From NCBI GenBank assembly GCA_026014595.1, contig JAOZHY010000016.1, positions 62,001-126,000 on the forward strand: a stretch of DNA of 64,000 bases, read 5' to 3'. This DNA comes from Candidatus Bathyarchaeota archaeon (GTDB lineage Archaea; Thermoproteota; Bathyarchaeia; Bathyarchaeales; Bathycorpusculaceae). The stretch's first letter is position 1; every line of letters starts with the position of its first letter. The position numbers and the translations under genes are program-made. Under the pieces are notes generated by a model. The model saw only the letters and a list, made by a program, of their open reading frames with translations. It did no database searches and was not told where the DNA came from. Of this stretch, positions 25,067 through 34,128 are shown one piece after another.

Positions 25067-26437
25067 ATGGGAATCTTAACAAGAGCCATTAGAAACATAT
25101 CCAGAAGAAAAGCAAGAGCGCTCTTGCTGATTGTAGTGTTGAGTTTGGCTTTGGCGATAATAATTTCTCTGCCGCCAACCATCATCGCAAACCAGCAAGG
25201 CAACCAAGAAATAATCAATGAAATATTGCGCGGCATCCAAGAATCTAGTGAGAGTCTGAATCTTACTGCAACTCAAATAGACTGCAAGCTGGGATTACAA
25301 TTTCTCTATAACCAAGGACCCTACAAAAACGTAACTATGATGGTAACGCCATTTTTGAACATCTCTGACTACGCTAATCTCACCTCTATCCCAGAAATCG
25401 CAGACGTTATACCAATACTGTCGTATTGGCTACCAGACGAAGAGAACTATTACTTCAACGTCACTTACAATGGATACACATACGTGGACTTCATGTACAT
25501 TGAGGGAATACCTTTAGAAGCCTCTTATATCGAAAGGTTTCCCTCGATTTTGCCTACAAATGATTGGACGTTAACCGCGGGGGAGAATATTACTGCTGGT
25601 CGAAACCTAGAGGCTGGTGACCATGGCGTCGTCGTTTTAACAGAGGTAGCTGCATACTACTTTAACGCCAGTGTCGGTGACACCATTAACCTTTTGGAAC
25701 ATAACTTTACGGTCGTGGGTATTCAAGGAGTAGGAAGATCAACCCTACCGTTTGCTGTATACATGAATCTTGAGGACGCCCAAACCATCACTAACACAAC
25801 TGGACAGGCACTAAAACTCGTAGTCTTTGCTGACAATGTAGAAAACGTAGATACAGTTGAAAACAAAATTAAAGAACAATACCCAGAGCTTGAGGTTCAG
25901 ACCAATAAAGCGATGATAAACGCGGCTTTAGAAAATAAAGAGTATTGGGAGAAAAAACTGCAAAACACGCAAGCATCGTTAGACAATTTAAAAAATACCG
26001 CTATAATGCAGATAGGCATCGTGGTGGCTGCTCAAGTCGCAATAATTCTGCTCATTATGCTGTATTCGGTGCGGGAGAGAACCAGAGAAATTGGCACCCT
26101 CAAAGCCATGGGTGCCAGCAACAAGATGATTCTTGGGCAGTTCATGCTTGAAGGTACCCTACTGAGCTTTATCGCAGGTGTAGTCGGCATAGCCATCGGT
26201 ACAGTCGGCGCATCAACACTCGGAAACTTGCTGCTTCCCCGCTTACACCGGTATGGTGTTGACTATATAGTGACAGCCGAAGGGCAAGAGGTGGCGGTGC
26301 CTCTCGCTATAACCATAACCCCTGAGCTTATACTAGCAGGATTAGGCATTGCAGTACTATTGGGCGTACTTGGAAGTTTGTATCCAGCATGGCGAGCAGC
26401 AAAAATACGACCCGCGGAGGCAATGCGTCATGAATGA
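25067..26437 (+). CDS. MacB/FtsX-type ABC transporter permease
   Basis: A 456-residue permease with the MacB layout: one N-terminal membrane helix (about 15-38), a large extracytoplasmic domain (about 40-310) rich in Asn-x-Ser/Thr sites, then three membrane helices in the FtsX domain (IGIVVAAQVAIILLIMLYSV, the KAMGASNKMILGQF coupling region, and two C-terminal helices ending YPAWRAAKIRPAEAMRHE). It works with the ATPase encoded next, overlapping by 8 nt, to export or extrude a substrate or lipoprotein. The substrate is unknown. ATG 25067 lies after AAGGAACGAGAG. Confidence 0.9.
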   Translation: MGILTRAIRNISRRKARALLLIVVLSLALAIIISLPPTIIANQQGNQEIINEILRGIQESSESLNLTATQIDCKLGLQFLYNQGPYKNVTMMVTPFLNISDYANLTSIPEIADVIPILSYWLPDEENYYFNVTYNGYTYVDFMYIEGIPLEASYIERFPSILPTNDWTLTAGENITAGRNLEAGDHGVVVLTEVAAYYFNASVGDTINLLEHNFTVVGIQGVGRSTLPFAVYMNLEDAQTITNTTGQALKLVVFADNVENVDTVENKIKEQYPELEVQTNKAMINAALENKEYWEKKLQNTQASLDNLKNTAIMQIGIVVAAQVAIILLIMLYSVRERTREIGTLKAMGASNKMILGQFMLEGTLLSFIAGVVGIAIGTVGASTLGNLLLPRLHRYGVDYIVTAEGQEVAVPLAITITPELILAGLGIAVLLGVLGSLYPAWRAAKIRPAEAMRHE

Positions 26438-27137
26438 GCCAGTCCTAAAAATCGAAAACCTGACCAAAACATTCACGCTTGGCAAACGCAAAATACAGCC
26501 CCTGACCGGCTTGGACCTTGAGGTTAAACGAGGCGAATTCACAGCCATCATGGGACCGTCTGGTTCAGGCAAAACCACATTACTAAACCTCATAGGCTGC
26601 CTAGACAAACCAACAGATGGCAAAATAGTCATAGACAACATGGACATCGCACGCTTGCCAGAATCGCAACTCTGCAAAATACGCCGCGACAAAATAGGTT
26701 TCATCTTCCAAAACTTCAACCTACTACCATACCTCAACGCACGAGAAAACGTGGAGCTGGCAATGGAACTTGCGGGCAAATTCAAGGAACAGAGAAAACA
26801 AAGAGCAAAAGACCTCTTGGCTACAGTTGGCTTATCAGGGCGAGAACAGCACAGACCCCAACACTTAAGCCAAGGAGAACAACAAAGAGTCGCCATCGCC
26901 CGCGCATTAGCAAACGACCCCGCCATAATTTTAGCCGATGAACCAACAGGCAATTTAGATGCCGCCAACAAACAGGAAATCGTAAAGCTACTCGCAGAAC
27001 TCAACCAAAAACAAGGTGCTACTATTCTGATGGTGACACATGACGAGAAGGTTGCAGCACACACGAGGCGAATGCTTTTCTTAAAAGACGGAAAAATAAT
27101 CGATGAAAAACAAGGCTCAAAAAACGGTTCTTTTTGA
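26430..27137 (+). CDS. LolD/MacB-type ABC transporter ATPase
   Basis: About 235 residues. Walker A GPSGSGKTT, Q-loop FIFQNFNLLPYLNARENVE, signature LSQGEQQRVAIARAL (Gln in place of the usual Gly), Walker B IILADEPTGNLD and switch His in VTHDEK are all present. The LADEPTGNLD wording marks the MacB/LolD group. ATG 26430 overlaps the permease stop; the frame extends to 26349 but that part lies inside the permease. It energises the MacB-like permease. Confidence 0.93.
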   Translation: MNEPVLKIENLTKTFTLGKRKIQPLTGLDLEVKRGEFTAIMGPSGSGKTTLLNLIGCLDKPTDGKIVIDNMDIARLPESQLCKIRRDKIGFIFQNFNLLPYLNARENVELAMELAGKFKEQRKQRAKDLLATVGLSGREQHRPQHLSQGEQQRVAIARALANDPAIILADEPTGNLDAANKQEIVKLLAELNQKQGATILMVTHDEKVAAHTRRMLFLKDGKIIDEKQGSKNGSF

Positions 27138-27235
27138 GCAACCAATCAATCCAGCTTTCTTACATTTTTTCTCGTCATTCGGCAGTTTTCCTCAAGATAA
27201 ACTGGTCGTTGAAGCAAGTAGGTTTTAAGAAACGA

Positions 27236-27313
27236 TGGTGGGCCGAGCCGGACTTGAACCGGCGACCTTTGGCTCGTAAAGCCAATGTCCTAACCAAGCT
27301 AGACGACCGGCCC
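27236..27313 (-). tRNA. tRNA-Val (anticodon UAC)
   Basis: The minus strand starts GGGCCGG and ends TCGGCCC-A-CCA, with the acceptor stem closed by one G-T pair. The anticodon stem TTGGC/GCCAA encloses TTTACGA, giving anticodon TAC. The T-arm is GCCGG-TTCAAGT-CCGGC. The CCA end is encoded (27236-27238). No intron is seen. Its 3' third is duplicated at 24361-24394. Confidence 0.93.
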
Positions 27314-27384
27314 GTTTCTTCTGCTGATTCAATCTGCCCTGTCAGTCTTTAATTTTTCGTTCTCAGATTCAGCGCAGAGGCTGC

Positions 27385-28371
27385 TCAAGCAGTAGATTTA
27401 GCGTGCGAGATGGCTTCCTCGATTTTGTCCACGGGATTTTCCAGCAGTGCAAGCTTCGTTTGGACGTCGAATCTTTTTCCCACGTACTTCTTTGCCATGC
27501 TCAAAACCTTCTGTGGACTGACGATGAACAGGGGGAAGCCTTGCCTTGCCAGGTACCAGTTCACGTAGGTTTTGCCTATTTCGGAAACTACCAAGCTGGG
27601 GACTCCCTGAAGTGCTGCTTCCCGAGCTATGGTGCCTCCGGCGCTGACGACTAGGTCGGCGTGTGCCACGAGGTTTGCAGAGTCAACGAGTTCCTCTTTT
27701 AACCCGAATTCTTTGCCGTTTTCGTTGTATCTCTTGATGAACAGCACGTTTCCCAGCCTGCCGAGTTTTTCCGCAGCTTGCGCGGTCAAATCTGTCTTGT
27801 TCGCGGCGTAAGCGGCTTTGTGCTCCATCTGTCTAACCACTATCAACGGTTTCTTCAGCCCCGTAATCTTGGATGGCTTGAACCCTTTTATCCATGCAAC
27901 TTCGTCTACGCCCTCGAATTGGATGATGTTCCTGGCACAGTGGTTTTTCAGAAACCGTTGCGGAATAGAGCTTGACGCCACAACGCTGGTTGCGAAGGGA
28001 ATGGTCAGCCTGTTAACTGCCGTGGCGTGCGGAGTGTCCGCAGTCAAAATTATCGGGATACCTAAGCCGAACGCGGTGCGGCATAACTCAACGGATTGAT
28101 GCGAAATCGCGACGTCTGGCATATTATCCTTAAACATTCTTGAGAAGTGGATGACGCGGTCTGCGCTCTCTTCCAGTCGTGAAAAAAGCGATTGCGGATT
28201 GTATCTGCCGACAACGATGGGGTTTTCTCCGAGAATCCGCGCCAACGGCAGCGTGTCAGGATGCTCCCGCGTCGTGAAAATCACCTCGTGCCCGCGTTTT
28301 CTGAGCCTCTGCGCTATGGCTGTGCCGTATCGAATGTGTTTGCCAGTGCAGGCGTCATACCAGATTTTCAT
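27385..28371 (-). CDS. DUF354 family protein (WecB/GT-B-like fold)
   Basis: A 328-residue cytosolic protein of the archaeal/bacterial DUF354 family. The opening KIWYDACTGKHIRYGTAIAQ, the ISHQSVELCRTAFGLGIP segment and VVSAGGTIAREAALQGVPS near residue 245 are typical. The fold resembles UDP-GlcNAc 2-epimerases and GT-B transferases, and the family is commonly found in surface-polysaccharide clusters. It is ATGA-coupled to the upstream acyltransferase gene. The exact reaction is not known. Confidence 0.82.
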   Translation of the reverse strand: MKIWYDACTGKHIRYGTAIAQRLRKRGHEVIFTTREHPDTLPLARILGENPIVVGRYNPQSLFSRLEESADRVIHFSRMFKDNMPDVAISHQSVELCRTAFGLGIPIILTADTPHATAVNRLTIPFATSVVASSSIPQRFLKNHCARNIIQFEGVDEVAWIKGFKPSKITGLKKPLIVVRQMEHKAAYAANKTDLTAQAAEKLGRLGNVLFIKRYNENGKEFGLKEELVDSANLVAHADLVVSAGGTIAREAALQGVPSLVVSEIGKTYVNWYLARQGFPLFIVSPQKVLSMAKKYVGKRFDVQTKLALLENPVDKIEEAISHAKSTA

Positions 28372-28880
28372 GGGTTCACCTTGCGCCTTGCCCGAATGAA
28401 CGCTTCACGCTTAGCCTCATACTCTTCTACAGTCATCACTTCTCTTGCAGGCACTCCCATGGCGACTTTCCCAGCGCGAACGTTCTTCGCGACGACGCTT
28501 CCGCCGCCGATGACGCAGTTTTCGCCGAGTACCACGTTAGGCAGTATGGTGACGCCGCCGCCTATGGTAACATTGTCTTTTACAGTTGGAGGCGTGAGGA
28601 GGTCAGTTCTCGGGTACTTGTCGTTCAACAAGGAACTGTTGGGCGCGATGAACACATTGTCGCCCAGCACGCAACCGTTCGAAATTGTCACGTGCGCCTG
28701 GATATTGCATTTCCTGCCGATTACCACGTTCTTGCCAATGTCACAGAAACTCCCAATGGTGGTTCCGTCGCCAATTTTGGTGTTGTCACCTATAACCACG
28801 TAGTTCCAGACCACGACATCTTCGCCCAGTTGAACGTCTTTTCCGGTAATTACGCCTTTTCCCATTTTCAGTTGTGGCAT
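28368..28880 (-). CDS. Left-handed beta-helix (hexapeptide) acyltransferase
   Basis: A 170-residue protein made almost wholly of hexapeptide turns ([LIV]-G-x4), for example VIGDNTKIGDGTTIG and ILPNVVLGENCVIGGGSVV. It ends with a short helical tail. This is the WbbJ/WlbB-type sugar N- or O-acetyltransferase layout, with acetyl-CoA as the usual donor. A catalytic histidine is not obvious in the segment expected (AHVTISNG may serve). It is coupled to the DUF354 gene and probably modifies a UDP- or dTDP-amino sugar for the surface glycan. Confidence 0.85.
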   Translation of the reverse strand: MPQLKMGKGVITGKDVQLGEDVVVWNYVVIGDNTKIGDGTTIGSFCDIGKNVVIGRKCNIQAHVTISNGCVLGDNVFIAPNSSLLNDKYPRTDLLTPPTVKDNVTIGGGVTILPNVVLGENCVIGGGSVVAKNVRAGKVAMGVPAREVMTVEEYEAKREAFIRARRKVNP

Positions 28881-29861
28881 AGGCTTTCCTTTCGGGCTCC
28901 AGATTTAAATAGTTTAACGCTCTACGAGTTTCCTCTGACGGAGGCAACCAAAATAACTCAAGAGACGGTTCTAGTAGTGGGCTTGGGAGAAATCGGAGCC
29001 ACACTGTTCACGCTGCTGAAAGAGCAGAAAGAGAGCTTCACTGTTTACGGTTTAGATGTGGATGAGGCAAAAATGCGTGCGGTTCACCAAGAAGAGAGCA
29101 AACTGCCAAGCGAAGTGGACGCCATGCACATATGCCTACCATGCAAAACCCAATCAACTTTCACAGACGTAGTTTACAGCTACGTTAAGCGTTTCAAACC
29201 GAAACTCGTCATCATAAACAGCACCGTCCCACCAGGAACAACAATGAAAATCCAAGAACGCTGCAGATGCCTTGTAGCCCACTCACCAGTCCGCGGAGTA
29301 CACCGAACCCCCGAGCACATGAAGTGGGAAATGAAACGCTGGACAAAATACGTCGGCGGAACAACCCAAGAATCCGCAAACGCGGCTTGTCGACATTTCG
29401 AAAAAATGAACCTAAAAGTGAAAAAACTAAAAAGCTGCACAGAAACAGAACTGGCTAAACTCTTCGAAACAACCTACCGCGCCTGGATGATAGCGTGCTT
29501 CCAAGAGATGCACAGAATCTCCAGAGCTGCTAAAGCTGATTTTGATGATGCAGTGGATTTCCTTGCGGATACACACCGCGTGAGACTGGACAGACCAATC
29601 ATGTTTCCAGGAATCATTGGAGGCCATTGCCTAATCCCCAACACTGAACTGTTACTGAACTATTATGACTCGGAGTTTCTGCGCCTAATCTTAAAGTCTA
29701 ACGAGAAACGAAAAGAAGAGCTTAAAGACAAAACGATTGAGAAAGAAGTTGAAAAAGTTGCTGAGAAAGCCAAAACCTTGGAGAAGGAGCTTGCGGAACT
29801 CTTGAACAAGTGCAACCCAGACATGATGGCAGAAACAGCTGAATCTGCCACTTCATGCTGA
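28872..29861 (+). CDS. UDP-sugar dehydrogenase relative lacking the C-terminal domain
   Basis: About 329 residues. The Rossmann start VLVVGLGEIGATLF, then VIINSTVPPGTTMKIQ, ETELAKLFETTYRAWM and IIGGHCLIPNTELLLNYY correspond in order to the UDP-glucose/UDP-ManNAc dehydrogenase family, including the Cys in GGHC at the catalytic position. The usual C-terminal UDP-binding domain is absent. A charged coiled coil (about residues 275-320) replaces it. The start is uncertain: TTG 28872 is the nearest canonical codon, but a TATA-like TTTAAATAG at 28903 lies after it, and no ATG/GTG/TTG occurs between that box and the Rossmann motif. Confidence 0.65.
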   Translation: MWHRLSFRAPDLNSLTLYEFPLTEATKITQETVLVVGLGEIGATLFTLLKEQKESFTVYGLDVDEAKMRAVHQEESKLPSEVDAMHICLPCKTQSTFTDVVYSYVKRFKPKLVIINSTVPPGTTMKIQERCRCLVAHSPVRGVHRTPEHMKWEMKRWTKYVGGTTQESANAACRHFEKMNLKVKKLKSCTETELAKLFETTYRAWMIACFQEMHRISRAAKADFDDAVDFLADTHRVRLDRPIMFPGIIGGHCLIPNTELLLNYYDSEFLRLILKSNEKRKEELKDKTIEKEVEKVAEKAKTLEKELAELLNKCNPDMMAETAESATSC

Positions 29862-29992
29862 AATTAACTCTTTTTCAGAAAGAGACAGTAGAATGCCTTT
29901 AAGGGTGTTTTGCTGTAATGTTTAAATAAATAGAGAACTCATGCGCCAATGTATCCGACGCACTTTATTTGAGTCGCTGCTTCAAAAATAGG

Positions 29993-30871
29993 TCACCTGG
30001 ACTCTAAAAAGCCACGTAGATAATACAATCGAATGAGTGGATGAACGTAAACTATTGACGGCTCCTTCATTTTCCAAGCCATAAGCAACCCTGTGAACGG
30101 CGACACCGCAAAACGGAAAATCACGCCTGACCGAGTGACAGGTGGAATCATGCCAGTCTCCGCCTTTATTTTTCGCCATATCTCTTTCAGCTGCGTGGCG
30201 TACCAATACTGATGATTCAGCTCTTGCCTCAATTCACGCCTCAGGTGCAAAGATTGAACGTTGTAATCCACAAACCAGTAATAACCGTGCTTTTTGAGGA
30301 TGTAGGCTAGTGTTGTGTCCACGCCCGAGTTTGTTGCAAGCTTCGGAAAACCACCTATAGATCTCAAGACGCTAGTTCGGTAAATTGTGTTATCCAACGT
30401 TTTTCCCAGTGTGAAAGCAGCCATCTGTCTGCTTTTTAGCCACGGTTCAAGTTCGGTTTCACCGCGATACTTCTTTGCCACGTACATCTGCATCTTACGC
30501 ACGCCCATAGGCTTGCTTGCAAAACGAATTCCAGAGGCGGCAGCTACTCGTGGATTGTTGAGATGTGGGGGGATTTTGGTCCACCAGTCACTAGCCAGTA
30601 ACAGGTCTTGCTCAAAACTTACAAAAAACTCGGAAGATACATGTCTTAACGCGGTGTTCGCATTATCACTGATGCCGCTTCCACGATTTAACACAACCGT
30701 CCAGCCGTAAGACTCGGCAATTTTCCGGGTTTCATCAGTACTTCGGTCATCTGCAATCACTTTTTTGTTCACGAATTCGCTGGGAATAACTTGGTCAATC
30801 CTTTTTAGTACTAAAGGCAGAGTTGCAGCGCCGTTCTTGGTCCACATCACCAAGTCAACTTTATCTACCAT
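29993..30871 (-). CDS. GT2 family glycosyltransferase
   Basis: A 292-residue GT-A transferase. VDLVMWTKNGAATLPLVLKR opens the nucleotide-binding half, VIADDRSTDETRKIAESYGW holds the first Asp motif, and FVSFEQDLLLAS takes the place of the DxD metal site as EQD. No membrane helices. It lies in a minus-strand set with the genes at 30903 and 31755. The intergenic stretch to 29861 has one AT-rich TTTAAATAAATAG element with no convincing gene behind it. Confidence 0.85.
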   Translation of the reverse strand: MVDKVDLVMWTKNGAATLPLVLKRIDQVIPSEFVNKKVIADDRSTDETRKIAESYGWTVVLNRGSGISDNANTALRHVSSEFFVSFEQDLLLASDWWTKIPPHLNNPRVAAASGIRFASKPMGVRKMQMYVAKKYRGETELEPWLKSRQMAAFTLGKTLDNTIYRTSVLRSIGGFPKLATNSGVDTTLAYILKKHGYYWFVDYNVQSLHLRRELRQELNHQYWYATQLKEIWRKIKAETGMIPPVTRSGVIFRFAVSPFTGLLMAWKMKEPSIVYVHPLIRLYYLRGFLESR

Positions 30872-30902
30872 GACCTAAACCTCCAACAAGGAAGCGTGAC
30901 TC

Positions 30903-31712
30903 TCAATTTGACAGCCATCCTTTAAGGATGAGAATCTGACTTAAGAAATAAACTTTGGAAGCCTGAATATCTCTCGTGGCGATAAAAATCCATATGGATT
31001 TTGGCAGAGCTAAAAGCACCTGTCGTAGCACTTGGCTGAGCTTCCAGATGCTATATTTCCGCAGGATGTAACCGGTTGTGATAAAGCCGGAAAATCGTTC
31101 GTTCGGTGTAAGATAGTGCAGACAATATGGCTCAGTCACTTTAAGAAACTTGAATCCTTTCTGAATTATGTAGCGGCCGATGTAATCGTCCTCCCATATG
31201 TGTAGGCTTCGCGGAATCCTGATGCCCTTGACCGCAGCTGTCCTGATAAGTGTATCATGCAACATGCAGCGTTGGCTCCGCATCTGCTTGACCAGCAATT
31301 CCTTAATGCTTTTACCGTAAAGCTTCGACATCGCATAATCAATGTTAAAGAAATGCTTTTCCGCGGGAACCGCTGCACCCCATATTGCTCCAGTTTCAGC
31401 GTCTACGAGTTTCCATGCTTTTCTGAACCAGCCCTCGCTGAGCACAACGTCTGAATCCACATGAACATGCCAATCCGAACTCACGGCTTCGATACCTATC
31501 TGTCGAGCAGTGGCTCTTGTGCCATTGGAGTCATCGATGATTTCCACATTAGAATAATTCTTCAAAAGAGCCAGTGTACCATCTGTGCTTCCCCCATCCA
31601 CAACGATAAGCCTCTGAACCGGAATATTTCTAAATATTGAATCAACGCATTCCCTAAGGCATGGCATCAGGCTATTCTTCGTTAGCAAGACAACGTCAAC
31701 TTTTTTATCCAA
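30903..31712 (-). CDS. GT2 family glycosyltransferase
   Basis: A 269-residue GT-A protein. DVVLLTKNSLMPCLRECVDS, LIVVDGGSTDGTLALLKNY and the DxD-type site VHVDSDVVL (about residues 94-102) are clear. It has a likely membrane-associating C-terminal stretch (QVLRQVLLALPKSIWIFIAT). It probably adds one sugar to a lipid-linked surface glycan. It is separated from the genes on either side by 30-45 nt and shares their strand. Confidence 0.87.
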   Translation of the reverse strand: MDKKVDVVLLTKNSLMPCLRECVDSIFRNIPVQRLIVVDGGSTDGTLALLKNYSNVEIIDDSNGTRATARQIGIEAVSSDWHVHVDSDVVLSEGWFRKAWKLVDAETGAIWGAAVPAEKHFFNIDYAMSKLYGKSIKELLVKQMRSQRCMLHDTLIRTAAVKGIRIPRSLHIWEDDYIGRYIIQKGFKFLKVTEPYCLHYLTPNERFSGFITTGYILRKYSIWKLSQVLRQVLLALPKSIWIFIATRDIQASKVYFLSQILILKGWLSN

Positions 31713-31754
31713 TGTAGCGCCGCATCCATCATAATTGAATGTTAGGTATTAACA

Positions 31755-32792
31755 TTACTTTCTCCTCTTCAAAAATCTATACCTTGAAAAGACCAAGTAT
31801 AGGGGAAAAGGCGGACATGGCGCCATCATAATTTTACGCACTTCCTGATCAGAGATGGTGCGCACGTATTTCTGAACGAACCCCCGTTTTTGCCAAATCC
31901 TGTCAAAATTAAATAGGTTCCACAGCAATGCCTGAATTTTGGCAGCACTAACTTGAGGTTTTTTCCTTGCCAGAAACAGAAAGATGTTGCGTGTTTCAAA
32001 CAGAATCGACACCACCACAGCTTTGAATAAATTTGCAAGGGAATAGTTTTTCAGCAGCATCATAAGATGGTTTCTTGTGTAGAAGTAAACTCGCATTTTT
32101 GCCTGCAACTCGGAAGTTGTGGAAGCCAAGGCATGGTACACAATTGATTTTGGGACATAAGCAACCTTGTAGCCGCTAAGCCATATTCTCCAGCACAAAT
32201 CTACTTCGTCAAAATATAAGAACGTGTCAGCGTCGAAGAGGCCAGTTTTTCTCAGGACATCTTTTTTCAAGAGCATGCCAGCGCCTTTAGCATAAAACAC
32301 CTCGGAGGACTGATCGTAGTTACTTGCCTTTTCTCCATGTCCCCTTTCAAAATGGTAGCCGTAATAATCTACAAAACCACCTGCACAGTCCAAAAAATCA
32401 GGTGCATCCATTCTGAGGAGTTTGCTTTGGACCGCTCCAATTTTTTCGGAATCGATAGCATTAACTAGTTCCTTTAACCAGTTAGGATGAACTTTTGTGT
32501 CGGAATTAAGCAAAGCAATGTATTTGCCTTTAGAGTTTCTTATTCCGATGTTGTTTCCTTCAGCGAAGCCATAGTTTTTGGCGTTTATTATAATTCGCAT
32601 TTTTTGGTTTTGCCCAAAAACGTGTTGAATATGTTTGACACTATCGTCTGTGGAAGCGTTGTCTACAAAAATTACCTCAAATGCGGGATAGTCTGTTTCA
32701 AGCACTGATTGCAAACAATTATCCAGTATTTTGCCGAGGGTCCTCCTTCCGTTGTAGTTGAGAATTATTACGGAAACTATGGGATGTTGCAA
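31755..32792 (-). CDS. GT2 glycosyltransferase, rhamnosyltransferase-like
   Basis: A 345-residue GT2 enzyme. VSVIILNYNGRRTLGKILDN, VIFVDNASTDDSV, ALLNSDTKVHPNWL (DxD-type site) and YFDEVDLCWRIWLSGYKV with the ED/EVD base motif are all present. The C-terminal part has a TLANL-like LANLFKAVVVSILFETRN amphipathic segment. This arrangement is typical of dTDP-rhamnosyl- or related transferases. It is first of the three minus-strand GT2 genes and divergent from the GT4 gene at 32959. Confidence 0.9.
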   Translation of the reverse strand: MQHPIVSVIILNYNGRRTLGKILDNCLQSVLETDYPAFEVIFVDNASTDDSVKHIQHVFGQNQKMRIIINAKNYGFAEGNNIGIRNSKGKYIALLNSDTKVHPNWLKELVNAIDSEKIGAVQSKLLRMDAPDFLDCAGGFVDYYGYHFERGHGEKASNYDQSSEVFYAKGAGMLLKKDVLRKTGLFDADTFLYFDEVDLCWRIWLSGYKVAYVPKSIVYHALASTTSELQAKMRVYFYTRNHLMMLLKNYSLANLFKAVVVSILFETRNIFLFLARKKPQVSAAKIQALLWNLFNFDRIWQKRGFVQKYVRTISDQEVRKIMMAPCPPFPLYLVFSRYRFLKRRK

Positions 32793-32958
32793 CTCGTCTT
32801 ACTCCGCAGTCAATCTAGGCATATTCGCTTAAATTGCCTTTTCACCCTTAATATATTATTGAAAATATAGGGTATCCAAAAACTAAAATTGGCGGCGCCC
32901 AGACATAAGTAACACATCTTTAGAAAGTAAGCTTAGCGAAGGCGATGCTCATAAAAAA

Positions 32959-34053
32959 ATGAATATAAACTACACTATGTTCGACACGGGTCTTACAGGC
33001 GGAGCAAGGGTTTTGCTCGAAATTGCCAATAAGCTTGTTGACAGAGGCCACCATGTAACTATCACTAGTTTAGGCAACAAAAATAGGCATGGCTGGTTCA
33101 ATCTTAAAGCTGAAGCTCGCTATACGGGGACCTCTCAGATAAACAGAATCGTCGATTACGGATTAAGAAAAGTGGGGAAGGCGTCTTCCAATGGCTACAG
33201 CCTCACGTATCCTCATGACAAAATAAGAGAACTCATCAATATAACTCCCGAGTGCGACATCAACGTGGCAACCTATTGCTACACGGCATTTTCGGTGTTC
33301 GAAAGCGGCAAAGGCACACCGTTCTATCACATGCAACATTACGAACCCTTGTTTTTCAGTGACGCGTATCTCAAGAAAGTCGCCGAAGAAACATATTATT
33401 TACCCTTAAACAAAATGGTAAATTCAGTTTGGCTAAAGAACCTGATGCATGAAAAATTCGGCTTTGATTTGCCAATCGTAAACCCTGCCATAGATCATAG
33501 TATATTCTATCCAAGAGAAGTGAAACGAAACTCAGATGAATCAAGAGTGATGTGTTTTGCCAAGCAAGTAAGGTGGAAAGGTTTTCCTGAAGCTTTGGAA
33601 GCGATGAGACTGATCATGCAAAAAAAAGACAACGTAAAGCTAATAGCATTCGGATTGGAAAAACCCTCGTATGAAACTAACGTTCCATACGACTTCATTA
33701 AGGCTCCGTCTGATGACCAGTTAGCAACACTTTATTCCTCAGCGGATGTGATTATCTGCCCATCTTGGTACGAAAGTTTTCCATTGTATCCACTAGAAGC
33801 TATGGCATGTGGAACACCTGTTATAACGACGCCTTATGGAACAGAAGACTACGCATTTCACGAGAAAAATTGCCTAGTTGTTCCACCCAAAGATCCTCAC
33901 AGCCTCGCCGAGGCCGCTCTGAGACTGCTAGAAAGTGAGCAGCTTAAGGAGGAATTCAGAAAAGAAGGACCGAAGACCGCAAAGCAGTTTACGTGGGAAA
34001 AAACCGTCGATGTCGTTGAGAGACTCTTTAGTCAAGCTCTGGCAAGCAAGTGA
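32959..34053 (+). CDS. GT4 family glycosyltransferase
   Basis: A 364-residue GT-B enzyme. The N-terminal [21 protein letters not shown] segment and the C-terminal [21 protein letters not shown] with the conserved ExFxxxxxEAMA-type donor site (about residues 272-292) mark GT4. Its length is normal. It probably transfers a hexose from a nucleotide sugar. ATG 32959 follows an AT-rich stretch AAAAAA and no clear ribosome binding site, so the message may be near-leaderless. Confidence 0.9.
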   Translation: MNINYTMFDTGLTGGARVLLEIANKLVDRGHHVTITSLGNKNRHGWFNLKAEARYTGTSQINRIVDYGLRKVGKASSNGYSLTYPHDKIRELINITPECDINVATYCYTAFSVFESGKGTPFYHMQHYEPLFFSDAYLKKVAEETYYLPLNKMVNSVWLKNLMHEKFGFDLPIVNPAIDHSIFYPREVKRNSDESRVMCFAKQVRWKGFPEALEAMRLIMQKKDNVKLIAFGLEKPSYETNVPYDFIKAPSDDQLATLYSSADVIICPSWYESFPLYPLEAMACGTPVITTPYGTEDYAFHEKNCLVVPPKDPHSLAEAALRLLESEQLKEEFRKEGPKTAKQFTWEKTVDVVERLFSQALASK

Positions 34054-34128
34054 ACAGATTCCTTTCTGAAAACAGAGCAAGTACTGAAAAGCATGTATGA
34101 AGCATTTCGTCGAACATGCATTATTGTT

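Noticed and set aside
26357-27145. A 262-codon open frame antisense to the ABC ATPase gene
   Set aside because: The sense strand carries every ABC motif; the antisense text is low in recognisable structure and exists because of codon bias.
29919-29991. A 16-codon ORF behind a TTTAAATAAATAG promoter-like element
   Set aside because: It is too short to support without conservation, and it lies in a convergent gap where no gene is expected.
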